Positions 42,401 through 52,569 of a stretch of 64,000 nucleotides of DNA are shown piece by piece. Under the pieces are notes generated by a model. The model was not told the origin of the DNA, made no database searches, and saw nothing but the letters and a program-made list of their open reading frames with translations. The position numbers were made by a program, and so were the translations under genes. The number at the start of each line of letters is the position of its first letter. Position 1 is the first letter of the stretch. Source of the stretch: Mycosarcoma maydis (Eukaryota; Basidiomycota; Ustilaginomycetes; Ustilaginales); the NCBI RefSeq assembly GCF_000328475.2, contig NC_026495.1, positions 372,001 through 436,000 on the forward strand, read 5' to 3'.

Positions 42401-44553
42401 ATCTGTGCATCGCCAGAGATGCCCAACTGGTGTTGCATATCCTGATGACTGGGCTCATCGCGGAAGAAATTGAGCATGGCAGTGCTCGCCGATCCCTTGT
42501 GTGCAGCAAGGGCACGTGCCGAGGTTTCGGCCTGAGCGAGCGGATCAAGTGGATTTCGTGGATGGTCGATGATGGCAATTGGAGGCGGAACCACGCCGGA
42601 TCGGGTGAGACTGGGTCGCTTGGGAAGCGACGGCCGTTCGGGTGCAGTAGCAGCCCCGCTGTTGCTGTTTTGGCTGCGGCTAGACCAAGATGGACCGCTG
42701 ACCTGATCTTGCGACTCACTGGAACACTCGTCGACACTAACCTCGCGTCCAGATGCCAGACGAGACGGTTCCGGATCATCGTCTTCGTCGATGTCATCGA
42801 CTGCATCGACACTATCTTCGTCTCCATACTCTGAGCCGTCGTGGTCTTCATCGTTGGTGCCGACACTTTCTCTTTCCGAGTTGGATCCATCCTCTTCGGA
42901 GCCAACATCGTCGGGGTCGTCGCTCAGCTCATAGCCAGAACGTGGTGGCATGGCTATGAAGCTGCGTGTCTTGGGAGGGCTTTCGCTGAGACCCATGTTG
43001 GCTGCGTTGTGTGTTGATGCTGACGGTCCGGACAACTCGAGGAAAGGAGAGCGCGGCGAAGTAGGCGAGATCTTTGGCGAAGGCGTTCGCGCTGGCAATG
43101 GCAATGGCAACGGCAGTACTTGAGGAATGTGTACAATACCGCCGAGACGCTGCTTCTTCGGATCTGCCACGAAAGCGGCCGAGGGCGATTCGGCGAGTTC
43201 TGGAAGCCACGAGGAACCGGTGCTGCTTGTGCGATGCGATACAAGCGCGGTAGCAGCATCCACATGCGGGCTCGCCTCTGTCGCCGGCGAGAGCACTTTG
43301 CTCGCTGGGCTCTGATTGGAAAGCGCTGAGGTGGCAGTCGACGCTCTGGCAGAATCTGCAGGCGTGCCAAGTGCCGAGGACGGTGTAAAGCCAATCTTGA
43401 TGATGGGCTCGCTCGTGGCCGTCTCGAGACTTCTACGTGAGCCTCTGGAAGTTTCGTGGGTATCGCGCGTACCGCTCGGGCTCACGCGCAAGATAGGAGA
43501 AGATGAAGAGCCTCTCAGCTCGTGTGGTCGACGCGCTTTGGGTCGTCCGAGCACTGTGGAGATGCCAGCGGGAGAGCACGAGTCGAGCGAGGTGGAAGGA
43601 GATCGTGAAAGATTGATCGAGTCGTATAATCCGGACGGTGATCCACGGCCGGGTGAACCAGCGACGGGCGAAATCGATCCGATCCTGCGCAACTGATCAG
43701 CACGGTCGGGAGTTGAGGACCTCGGCCAAACAGAATCCCAGCTGTGCTGTGCATCCAGGTTGACAGGAACGGTAGGCGGCGAGGTGGATGGCAAGAATAT
43801 GGGCGAGGGTGCTCGGAATGGAGCCGTTGCTAGATCCGCGCTAGCACGACGTGCATGTGCAAGACCAGCATGCGCCGACATGGTAGATTGGAGGCGCGGG
43901 GAGATGGGTGTACCCGAGAAGGTGCGGACGGGAGAAGAGGTGCGACCGCCCTCGGGCAAATGGTGGGAGTTTCCATTGGGATGATGTCGATCCGCATTGC
44001 GAGCGTTGAGGCGCCGCAGGTCGGATGTGAAAGCTGTTTCAGGAGAGGCACTACCCGTGCTGCTGTTGCTACTGGCATTCGAGCCGGCGCTGACTTTTCG
44101 TGTTGACGGAGGAAGGATGGGAGAAGTAGAAGCGGCTAGATGGCTATTGGAAGCTGTCTTCGACCGTGATGCCGTGAGGGCCGAGGAATGGTCATATGAT
44201 CCGTTGACTAGGCGCGATGGATCCCACGAGTTGGAAGACGTAGCATAGACCGAGTCGGACAAGGTAATTTGTGCGTCTGTGTTTCCTCGCTCACCTCCGA
44301 CCAAATCAGGGAAAGCCCCTGATCGATCGCCAGAAAAGGACGGAGAGTGCGATGGGCCGAAGCCTAAGATGGGACTGGTGCGATCTTTTGTGTCGATCGA
44401 ATGGTTGCGATTGTGATGGTGATGTCTGCCTCGGGCTATCGAGCCCATAGGTCGAGAGGGAGGCTGATCGAGTCTTGGAGACAGGCTGAAGTTGGCGTTG
44501 ATGCCATCTTCCGAGACCTTGACCTCTAGCTCCTTGGGACGATCCTCCGTCAT
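38443..44553 (-). CDS. Giant HEAT-repeat protein, PP4 regulatory subunit 1-like
   Basis: This is probably a regulatory A-type subunit of protein phosphatase 4 (PP4R1-like), acting as a HEAT-repeat scaffold. The 2036-residue product starts at ATG 44553; the frame is open 37 codons further but without ATG. Residues 1 to about 770 are Ser/Pro-rich and acidic, probably disordered. HEAT repeats begin near 774 (LERIFLFAKSDMAYHRVLVS) and run to about 1650. They include VRKEVASSLGPLSRNM, RNWHVRQAACFSIPATLGK and KPKVRKSLAASLHEIAKMIG, which resemble PP4R1/PP2A-A repeats. An array of about 13 Ser-Gln dipeptides lies at about 1697-1723, and a long acidic tail follows. Human PP4R1 has about 950 residues, so this form is twice the size. 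A generic HEAT/importin-like scaffold is the alternative. Confidence 0.8.
39385..39464. repeat. Coding hexamer microsatellite (SQ)n
   Basis: About 13 copies of CTGGCT on the plus strand are read as Ser-Gln repeats on the minus strand, inside the PP4R1-like gene. Open frames on the opposite strand here (Ser-Gly, Ala-Leu repeats) are artefacts. Confidence 0.97.
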
Positions 44554-46435
44554 GGTCGACCGTGTCAAGCCGCCAAATGAGTCGCTCGAGTGTGGCGAGG
44601 CGTCGCAGTCGATGTTGTTCAGGACGTGTGCTTGCCGAAAGGTCACCGAAGCAAAGCAAAGCAAAGCGACAACAGTTGACTCTACAGATCAAATCGAGGT
44701 TGGAAGTTGCTACTTTTTTGGGGGGGAAGCGCGAGAAGGTCGTTGTGACGGTGGTGGCGTTTACGACCGCGTCATGATGCTTTGCTAATGAAGTGGGACG
44801 TTGTGAGGTTGAAATGGTGGTGGCGTTACGGCGAAACGATGCCTTGTTCGTAGTTGATTACGTCGAGCTGGTGTTTGAAAACCAAGACGCTTTTGCAGGT
44901 CAATCTTTGCTACAGACGATCAGGGCGACCGATCAAGGATGTCGATGGTCGAAGCAGAACAGGAGGTGCTGCGCCAAGCCCAACGCTCGCTCGCGCTTTT
45001 TGTAGTGAGATCGATGTAGATAAAAAAGATGAGGGTGATGGGCGAGAGGTTGCTTGCAGATCCGCGCTTCGGTGGTGATCTCGACAACCGTGCCGGCTCG
45101 AGACGCTTGTTTGACCCCGCTTTGGAACGGGTTGATCAGGATCTTGGGCTCTGACTGCGATGTTCAACAGTGAAGAGAACCGGTATCACAGAGGGAATAA
45201 AGCAGAAAAAAGAGAAAGAAAAAGGAAAAGAAAAAGAAAAAAATTGCGTTCACTCACTCGTGACTGTTTGTCTCCAATCGTGAATCGGACAGCTGAAAAT
45301 AAAAATAAAAACAACACTCAGACTCACGACTCGTGACTGAGCCGAACATGCACGACGAAAATCTTGAACCGGAGCAGATGCGAATCTCACATCCCAAGTC
45401 ACGCCCCACGGCCCGTCCTTTCGAATCGTGAATCGTGAATGAGCAGCACTCACAGACTCGTGACTGTTCACAATTCACGCTTCGTGATTTACGATTCGTG
45501 ATTTGCTGAGTCAGTCTTGAGTGACGTGAGTGACAGGGCAAGAAACAGGCTTCAAATCCAGCAGCTGTGAGCGTCGTTGCGAACACGGAACACCTACCTG
45601 GTCAATAACGAATCGTGAATCAGTCGATGCACTCAAAGCGGCGACCGAGAGTGGCAAAGCCACCCACCACCGATCACGATAAGCACGCAGATTCACGATT
45701 CTCTCTTCTCTCGTTTCACGCCTTGTTGGCAGTGCGACTAGGTTGGTTGAATTCCATGTTCGGTCCATGACTTCAGCGCTGAGTCATGACCGGGGCCGGT
45801 ACCACAGGTCTCGAGCTTGAGACATGCAAAACTCGAGCTCGAATCGCGTGCCAGTCGGCTTGGGCGTACTCAATTCAGTGGCGTGTTTCCGAAGCGTCTC
45901 CGGTCATCGGAAACACTTGCGAGGGTTGCGTGAACAAACCTCATCGTGTTTCGACAGCAATCGAGACTGGCTGCGTGATGCGCATTGCCCAAGCTAAACC
46001 TACCGTCCTTGATGCTCGTCTCTGATGTTCTCCTCTTATGAATTTCAGTAACAAGGCCGAGGCTCGGCGTAGCAGACGTAGGATTACAAACAAAAGCGAA
46101 CAGGGATATGCGAGGACGAAGAAATAGGGTCGAGGCGTCCAAGGCCGTATAGATGATCGGACAAAGAGGAAAGACGGGAACGAGCAAATGAGGCCATGTG
46201 TTGGTGGAACCGTAATCTTGGGCAAGTGCAGGCGCTGAACGAGCTAGCCATGTTGGAACAGCCGATTGAGCCTAGACATTCGTGTTGGTAGCCAAGGGCC
46301 AATCTCTGTCAAGCAAAAACCATGAGATCGATCTTGTGGCAGGGCCCCAGAGTTGAGAGCAATTCGTGATTGTTACGCGAGCGATCGTAGAGAGAACAAT
46401 GTTCAGCACACTGGTACAAATTTCGGCTTGACATG
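44554..46435. other. Intergenic region upstream of PP4R1-like gene and downstream of ATG8
   Basis: This 1.9 kb spacer contains an A-rich tract at about 45190-45242 and a dense cluster of CGTGA motifs at 45255-45510, 45608-45620 and 45690-45700. No gene is recognised. Confidence 0.6.
45190..45242. repeat. A/G low-complexity tract
   Basis: A purine run (AAAAAG-type units) about 640 bp upstream of the PP4R1-like start codon, directly before the motif cluster. Confidence 0.8.
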
Positions 46436-46792
46436 TCAAAGCTGTCCGAAAGTGTTCTCGCCTGAGTACGAGACATAAAGGAAACCATCCTCGTCCTTGT
46501 GCTCTTCGTAAATGGCGCTCATCAATGCCGCTGTAGCCGGAAGCACCTCGTCCACAAAGATAAAGATGGCCTTCTCGGGAGCCAGTTTGATACGCTTGCG
46601 GATCACATAGACAAATTGGCCCACAGTGAGATCCGAGGGCACGAGGTACTTTTTCTTGTCGATCGTTGGGATGTCGGTGCGGTCAGCCTTTTCGCAGATG
46701 ACAGGGATGCGGTCCGGGTACTTCTGACGGATCCTCTCGGCCTCAGCCTTGCGCTTCTCAAAAGAGTGCTCGTTCTTGAATGCGGAACGCAT
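46436..46792 (-). CDS. ATG8: Autophagy ubiquitin-like protein Atg8
   Basis: Atg8 is conjugated to phosphatidylethanolamine on the phagophore and drives autophagosome growth and cargo selection. The single-exon 118-residue protein is full length. Two N-terminal helices ([20 protein letters not shown]) precede the ubiquitin fold. The hydrophobic pocket region [14 protein letters not shown] and RKRIKL are intact. The C-terminus TFGQL has the conserved Gly116, with two residues (Gln-Leu) to be trimmed by Atg4. It is divergent from SPT16 with 1.4 kb between start codons. Confidence 0.99.
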   Translation of the reverse strand: MRSAFKNEHSFEKRKAEAERIRQKYPDRIPVICEKADRTDIPTIDKKKYLVPSDLTVGQFVYVIRKRIKLAPEKAIFIFVDEVLPATAALMSAIYEEHKDEDGFLYVSYSGENTFGQL

Positions 46793-48204
46793 CGTGGCGC
46801 TATAAGACTCGAAACGTTACGGTAGATGAGCTTATCAGTAGGTGGATGGACGGACCGAGAAGACGGCTCGCGCTATCAAGCAAAGGAAACAAGCCCCCTT
46901 TGTTGCTGAAAGCAGGATGCAGCACGTAACAGAGCACCCTGATGGGATTGGATGAGATCGAGCGAGGACTTCGATCTGTTTTGGAATGTAACGACTAAGC
47001 AGGTGCAGGTGGGATCGTGAATGTGGCCAGAATAGGGAGCGAGGCCACAGCTGCTAGAGCTCTCGGACTTGCAAGCTGTGTCGCTCTTTAAGCCGATGGG
47101 TTGTTTGTTACAAAGAGAGGCCCGATAGGGACTAACTTATAGGTAGAAAACCGGTGACAATGGTGATGGCAATGGTGATCAGGTAGGATGGGATGGCAAC
47201 AGACGCAAGCCTTGTGGAGGGTTGAATGTGGCCATCTGCCCTTTGCAAGTCACAAGTGGTGTGAGACAACACGCGCGCTGCGCTGCGCATTCAATCTAGT
47301 GCGCCTACTCAGCAAGCTGAGCTAGAGCCGAGTCCAATCACGAATCCTGCGATTCACGGACCAACACAGGAGGACCCTTTATTCACATATTATAATCGTG
47401 AATAACTTATTCACCATTCACCACTCACCACTCACCACTCACCATTCACGATTATCGAGGAAAAAGAAATACTCACACTCACGACTGTTAACAAAAAATC
47501 GTGAATCACGAATGGCTGCACCCTGTTCGCTGGTGTTAGCGAGTTGACGCGTGATTCGTGATTTCAAATGTTGCTTTCGTGCGTAGCTTTCGCAGGTGTG
47601 AGGGGGCATTCGTCATTCGTGGTTCGTGATTCACGATTTCTGTAGCCTCACGTCGCACGCCGCATGCCGAAATAACTTGAATGTGAGATCGTCAGATCCA
47701 CTCGGACTCGTGACTGTGACTTGTGGCATGCCGTCAGCTCACGCCTTACCCTCACAGCCTCGTGCTTCGTGCCTCAAGCCCACGCCTCCGTGCTTTTTCA
47801 TCTTGGCTGTTACGTCGACAAAGCACGCCTGTTGAAACTCACGACTCAGTGACACTCACTCGCGCTTTGGAAGAAATTGCGACGCGCTTCCACTTTTCTG
47901 CTGTTCTCGCAACCATCGAAACAACGACAGAGGGACCGCGCTGCAGCTGAGCTGCTCGACTCGACTCAGCTCCTTGATCTCTTGGTCCTTTCCTCACGGT
48001 CACTACAAACCAGCTCGATTAGCTGTCTACATCTCGCTCGAAAAAGGCACGCTACAAGAAGATAGCGCAGTCCCGACCGCCGCACTGCCAGACACATCCA
48101 GCACAGAGGCTAACCTCATCTGTGACTGGCACTTACGTCCGTAGCCAACTCTTCGACTCGTACCGGGCGCCAACCGCTGCACAGTCGGCCAGCTATACGT
48201 CGTC
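46793..48204. promoter_or_regulatory. Divergent promoter region of ATG8 and SPT16
   Basis: This 1.4 kb region includes a dense motif cluster at 47335-47640 with a 7-bp tandem TCACCAC array at 47410-47450, and a C/T-rich SPT16 leader. No gene is seen. Confidence 0.6.
47410..47450. repeat. Tandem TCACCAC/T heptamer array
   Basis: About five to six copies of TCACCAC or TCACCAT with 7-bp spacing run directly into a TTCACGATTA motif. The same period is shared with the arrays at 30235, 33721 and 52399. Confidence 0.9.
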
Positions 48205-51200
48205 ATGTCGGAACAGATCCAGATCGACACTGGTGCTTTCCAGCGACGGGTCAACAAGCTCCTCTCTTGCTGGAAGGATAGCAGTGCAGATTTCGAGCAG
48301 CTCAACCAGGTCGACTCGCTCCTCGTTGTCATGGGCGGACAGAATGACGACCTTATCTACTCGAAGACCACCGCCATTCACTCGTGGCTGCTAGGGTACG
48401 AATTCCCTTCTACTGTCATCCTCTTTACCAAAGACTCTGTCACCTTTGTCACCAGCGCCTCCAAGGCCGTTCATCTTGAGCCGCTCAAACGGAGCTCTAC
48501 CGGCTTCAACCTTGAAATCCTGAAGCGGTCCAAGGACGAAGCGAGCAACCGTGCGCTTTGGGACGACCTCGTTTCTCGCATCGATGCGCAAGGTTCCAAG
48601 GTGGGCTGCCTCCCCAAAGACAAGCCTATCGGCAAATTCGCCGACGAGTGGCAGTCTGTCTTTGAAAAAGCCCAGAGCTCCAAGGACTTCAAAATGATCG
48701 ACGTGAGCGCTTCTCTCAGCGCAGTCTGGGCCACTAAGGATGACGATGAGATCAAGGCCATCCGTTACGCCTCAAAGATGAGCTCTGCTGTCATGTCCGG
48801 ATACTTTGAAAACGAAATGTCCACCATCCTCGACGAGGGCAAAAAGGTTACGCACGAGCAGCTCTCGGAGCGCATCGAGGGAAAGCTCGATGACACCAAA
48901 CTGTGGAAAAGGGTCAAAGGCCTCGAAGGTGCCGATCTCTCGCTTGCAGACTGGTGCTACACGCCTATCGTCCAGTCGGGCGGCGAGTACGACCTCAAGA
49001 CATCCGCTGTTTCATCCACAAAACGTCTGCAAGGTGCAGATGGCAACGGCGGTGTTGTTATTGCCAGCATGGGCATCAAGTACCGCAACTACTGCTCCAA
49101 CATTGGCAGAACTTACCTCATCGACCCACACAACAGTCAGCAAAAGATGTATGCATTCCTACACGAGATTCAGACCCAACTCGCTGACAAACATCTGCGC
49201 GCCGGTGCGACATGCAAAGAGATCTACAGCAAAGCGGTCGAGATTGTGCGTGCCAAGGACGAAAAGCTCGTGGCCTCGTTTGTCAAGAACGTTGGTTTCG
49301 GCATCGGCCTCGAATTCCGCGACAGCGCCTATGTGCTTTCCGCCAAGAACAACCGCGCACTCCAGCGCGACATGGTCGTCAACCTCTCGGTGGGCTTCCA
49401 GGATCTCGACGACCCCAACCACAAGGGCGAGGTCTACTCGCTCCTCTTGATCGATACGCTCCGCATCAACGACAACGCTCCTGCCACCTTCCTCACCGAC
49501 CGCGTACGTGGCACCAACGACATGTCGTTCTTCTTCAAGGACGACGAGGAGGAAGAGGAGGAGGAGGAGCGCAGGAGCCCCGCTAAACCAGACGGCAAGG
49601 TGACGCCTGGTGGAAAAGTGCTTCGAAACAAAAATCGAGGCGCCGCACACGACGACACGGCAGCTGAAAAGATGAAGCTGCACCAAAAGGAACTTGCCAA
49701 GCAGAAACAGGAAGACGGCCTGGCACGCTTTGCTGGCGAAGACGGCGAAGGCAACGCCTCGAACGAAAAAGTGTTCAAAAAGTTTGAGAGCTACAAGCGC
49801 GAAAATCTGCTTCCGACCAAGGTGGCTGATCTCAAAATCATGGTCGACCACCGAGCGCAGTCGATCATCCTGCCCATCTACGGCTACGCAGTGCCCTTTC
49901 ACATCAACACGCTGAAGAACGTCAGCAAGAGCGACGAGGGTGAATACACGTATCTGCGTCTCAACTTTGTCACGCCCGGTCAGATCGCAGGCAAGAAGGA
50001 GGATGTGCCTTTTGACGACCCGGACGCCACGTTTGTGCGCAGCATGAGCTACCGCTCCTCCGACTCGTCGCGCTTCACGGAGCTTTTCCGCGAGATCACG
50101 GAATTGCGAAAGTCGGCGACCAAGCGCGAAGCAGAAGAGAAGGAGCTCGCGGATGTGGTCGAGCAGGACAAGCTTATCCTCACCAAGTCAAGGGCGTATA
50201 CGCTGCCTGAAGTGTTCCCTCGGCCCGCCATGGAGGGCAAGCGCGTACCCGGGGATCTGACCATCCACCAGAATGGTCTGCGCTTCTCGTCGCCGCTTCG
50301 ACCGGACCAAAAGATCGACTTGCTGTTCTCGAATATGAAGCATCTCTTTTTTCAGCCATGTGACAAGGAGTTGATCGTCATTGTCCACATCCACCTCAAA
50401 TCGCCCATCATGATCGGCAAGCGAAAGGCCAAGGACATTCAATTCTACCGCGAGGCTTCGGACGTGCAGTTTGACGAGACTGGCAACCGCAAACGCAAGT
50501 ACCGGTCCGGTGACGAGGACGAGATTGAGCTCGAGCAGGAGGAGCGTAGGCGCAGGTCGCAGCTCAACAAGGAGTTCAAGGTGTTTGCCGAGCGCATCGC
50601 CGAGGCGTCCGAGGGTCGTGTCAGCGTCGACGTGCCATACCGTGAGCTCGGGTTCAACGGTGTGCCCTTCCGGACCAACGTACTTTTGCAGCCTACTACC
50701 GACTGCTTGGTGCATCTCACCGATCCGCCTTTCCTCGTCATCACACTGACGGATGTCGAGATCGTGCACTTGGAACGTGTCCAGTTCGGTCTCCAGTCGT
50801 TCGACATGGTCTTTGTGTTTTCCGACTTTTCACGTGCGCCCATGCACGTCACTTCGATTCCCACAACGTCGTTGGACGATGTCAAGCAGTGGCTCGACTC
50901 GGTCGACATCTGCGTTACCGAAGGTGCAGTCAACTTGAACTGGGGTGCTATCATGAAGACGGTCAACGAGGATCCGTACGACTTTTTCGCTGAGGGTGGC
51001 TGGGGCTTCCTGCAGTCTGGATCTGATGATGGTGGTTCCTCCGAGAGCGAGTCGGGTTCCGAGTTTGGCAGTGAGATGGATGATGGACAGGAGGAGACGG
51101 ACGAAGACTCGGATTCCGGAAGCGACTTTGGCGACTCGGCTGAGGACGAGAGCGGATCGGAAGGGTTCGAAGATGAGAGCGAAGAGGGAGAGGATTGGGA

Positions 51201-51303
51201 CGAGCTGGAGAGGAAGGCGGCACGTGCCGACGAAAAGAAGCGCAGACAGCAGGGCGGTTCGGATGACGACGAGGATTCAGGCAAGAAGGGTAAGCGTCGT
51301 TGA
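48205..51303 (+). CDS. SPT16: FACT complex subunit Spt16
   Basis: Spt16 is the large subunit of FACT, the histone chaperone that reorganises nucleosomes during transcription and replication. The single-exon 1032-residue protein has the usual length. The N-terminal domain (about 1-440) has the inactive aminopeptidase (M24) fold, beginning FQRRVNKLL and including GFGIGLEFRDS. A Glu-rich linker (about 447-458) leads to the dimerisation domain (VDHRAQSIILPIYGYAVPFH). The middle Rtt106-like double PH domain follows (LTIHQNGLRFSSPLRPDQK, then LLFSNMKHLFFQPCDKELIV). NLNWGAIMKTVNEDPYDFF marks its end near 930. The tail from about 940 is acidic and Ser-rich, ending in a basic KKGKRR that fits a nuclear signal. 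It converges on ATL1 with 218 bp between stops. Confidence 0.98.
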   Translation: MSEQIQIDTGAFQRRVNKLLSCWKDSSADFEQLNQVDSLLVVMGGQNDDLIYSKTTAIHSWLLGYEFPSTVILFTKDSVTFVTSASKAVHLEPLKRSSTGFNLEILKRSKDEASNRALWDDLVSRIDAQGSKVGCLPKDKPIGKFADEWQSVFEKAQSSKDFKMIDVSASLSAVWATKDDDEIKAIRYASKMSSAVMSGYFENEMSTILDEGKKVTHEQLSERIEGKLDDTKLWKRVKGLEGADLSLADWCYTPIVQSGGEYDLKTSAVSSTKRLQGADGNGGVVIASMGIKYRNYCSNIGRTYLIDPHNSQQKMYAFLHEIQTQLADKHLRAGATCKEIYSKAVEIVRAKDEKLVASFVKNVGFGIGLEFRDSAYVLSAKNNRALQRDMVVNLSVGFQDLDDPNHKGEVYSLLLIDTLRINDNAPATFLTDRVRGTNDMSFFFKDDEEEEEEEERRSPAKPDGKVTPGGKVLRNKNRGAAHDDTAAEKMKLHQKELAKQKQEDGLARFAGEDGEGNASNEKVFKKFESYKRENLLPTKVADLKIMVDHRAQSIILPIYGYAVPFHINTLKNVSKSDEGEYTYLRLNFVTPGQIAGKKEDVPFDDPDATFVRSMSYRSSDSSRFTELFREITELRKSATKREAEEKELADVVEQDKLILTKSRAYTLPEVFPRPAMEGKRVPGDLTIHQNGLRFSSPLRPDQKIDLLFSNMKHLFFQPCDKELIVIVHIHLKSPIMIGKRKAKDIQFYREASDVQFDETGNRKRKYRSGDEDEIELEQEERRRRSQLNKEFKVFAERIAEASEGRVSVDVPYRELGFNGVPFRTNVLLQPTTDCLVHLTDPPFLVITLTDVEIVHLERVQFGLQSFDMVFVFSDFSRAPMHVTSIPTTSLDDVKQWLDSVDICVTEGAVNLNWGAIMKTVNEDPYDFFAEGGWGFLQSGSDDGGSSESESGSEFGSEMDDGQEETDEDSDSGSDFGDSAEDESGSEGFEDESEEGEDWDELERKAARADEKKRRQQGGSDDDEDSGKKGKRR

Positions 51304-51521
51304 AACCTAAACGTCCAAGTGTATGGCTGAATCGGATCCAGCAATTCATTCTGAGTAACTTTTCCATCGATACATGCTTTACCTGTGAGCTCAAATCACG
51401 AACCAAGGCGACGCAAGCGCATGCGTCTGGTTGTGCTCACATTCGCGAGTGTGGAGTCAAGCACGAAGTTGTAGCTGGGGTATCCTTTGTTACTCTGGTC
51501 TTGAGTTTAATGATGTAAGAA

Positions 51522-51605
51522 TTATCCCTCGTCCTCTGTCAACTCGCTCAGATCCGATTCGTCTTGGTCTACATCGCTTCTCTCACGAATCTCTTGCGTC
51601 CTCGC

Positions 51606-51640
<35 letters not shown>

Positions 51641-52130
51641 ACCCTTCCAACTGTACCTCGTCCGGAAACCAACCAAATGCAGCCATGCTGACTCTAAACT
51701 TTGCATTTGGATTGGCGTGTCCAAAATCAATCGTGACGCCTTCGCCTCTGCCGTTGATTACGGTGACGCCTTCGTTTTGCAGGCATTGAGCCTGCCTAGC
51801 TGCAGCATGGCCGCCGTCGCCACGATCAGCGATGGCTCCGGAAGAAGAGATGACTCGATGCCATGGTACGGTGGGATCCTGGAGGAATTTCAGCGCCGAA
51901 CCCACCAAGCGAGAGTGGGAAGGGTGGCCAGCGAGGCGCGCAATGTGGCCATAGGATGTCACTCGACCGTAAGGAATGAGGCGAGTGATGTCGTAGACCT
52001 TGGCTGTGGGTAGAAGAAGGAAAGAGCGCAACAGACTGAGGGAAAGCGTGTAAGCGCGCTGAGAGTGGGCGCTCGAGTGGCATGGCTTGAACAACGTACC
52101 GTGGAAGATCTCAGGATTCACTTGGCGCAT
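51522..52130 (-). CDS. ATL1: Alkyltransferase-like DNA repair protein (ATL)
   Basis: ATL proteins bind O6-alkylguanine in DNA and flag it for nucleotide excision repair. They resemble MGMT but cannot transfer the alkyl group. Exon 1 is 52130-52100 and exon 2 is 52003-51522, with a 96-nt intron (GTACGT...ACAG). The product has 170 residues. The start (KVYDITRLIPYGRVTSYG) aligns with S. pombe Atl1. Tyr28 and Arg42 match its flipping Tyr25 and arginine finger Arg39. The motif PWHRVI has Trp58 in place of the reactive Cys of MGMT. After the domain (about residue 115) there is an acidic tail with ten Asp and an EDEG end, absent from the 108-residue S. pombe protein. The intron is stop-free and in frame. 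The gene is convergent with SPT16 and divergent from the TRIC-like gene. Confidence 0.93.
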
Positions 52131-52569
52131 TCTGTGCTGTCCTGCCTGATGTACGCAACGCTCAATGCACTAGCTGGTCTTGGATGCGTTTGCAATCACG
52201 AATGTGTTACTGTACGACCAAGAAGCACGAAGCAAGGGTCCTGATGGAAGATCGTGCTTCACGATTTCAGGGTTTTGTCGGCAATCCGATTGGCATGTCC
52301 AATCACGAATGCACCCAAACGCGTCGCAGTCTCGAGTCACAGTCGTGAGTGTGTGGTGGAACCCCGCGCGGATGTTTGTTCTTCCTTGATATCCGTGTAA
52401 TCGTGAATCGTGAATCGTGAATCGTGAATGCAAACAGCCAGCGGTGATGGCCGAGGAAGCACTTGGGTTGCCTCCGTGATTGACGATTGTCGGCGTTTCT
52501 TGCACGACGACCGCCAACACCATCTGGTTCTCTTTTCTCGCTGCATTCGTCCTCTTTTGCTGCTTCGCA
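52131..52569. promoter_or_regulatory. Divergent promoter of ATL and TRIC-like genes
   Basis: This compact 439-bp bidirectional region has CGTGA motifs at 52195-52204, 52251-52266 and 52301-52310, and a tandem TCGTGAA array at 52399-52430. Confidence 0.65.
52399..52430. repeat. Tandem TCGTGAA heptamer array
   Basis: Four copies of TCGTGAA sit in the promoter between two divergent genes. The unit differs by one base from the reverse complement of the ATCACGA array at 33721. Confidence 0.95.

Noticed and set aside
52480..52569. Longer N-terminus of the TRIC-like gene
   Set aside because: The codon at 52480 is TTG, not ATG. The first in-frame ATG is at 52570 and gives a complete product.
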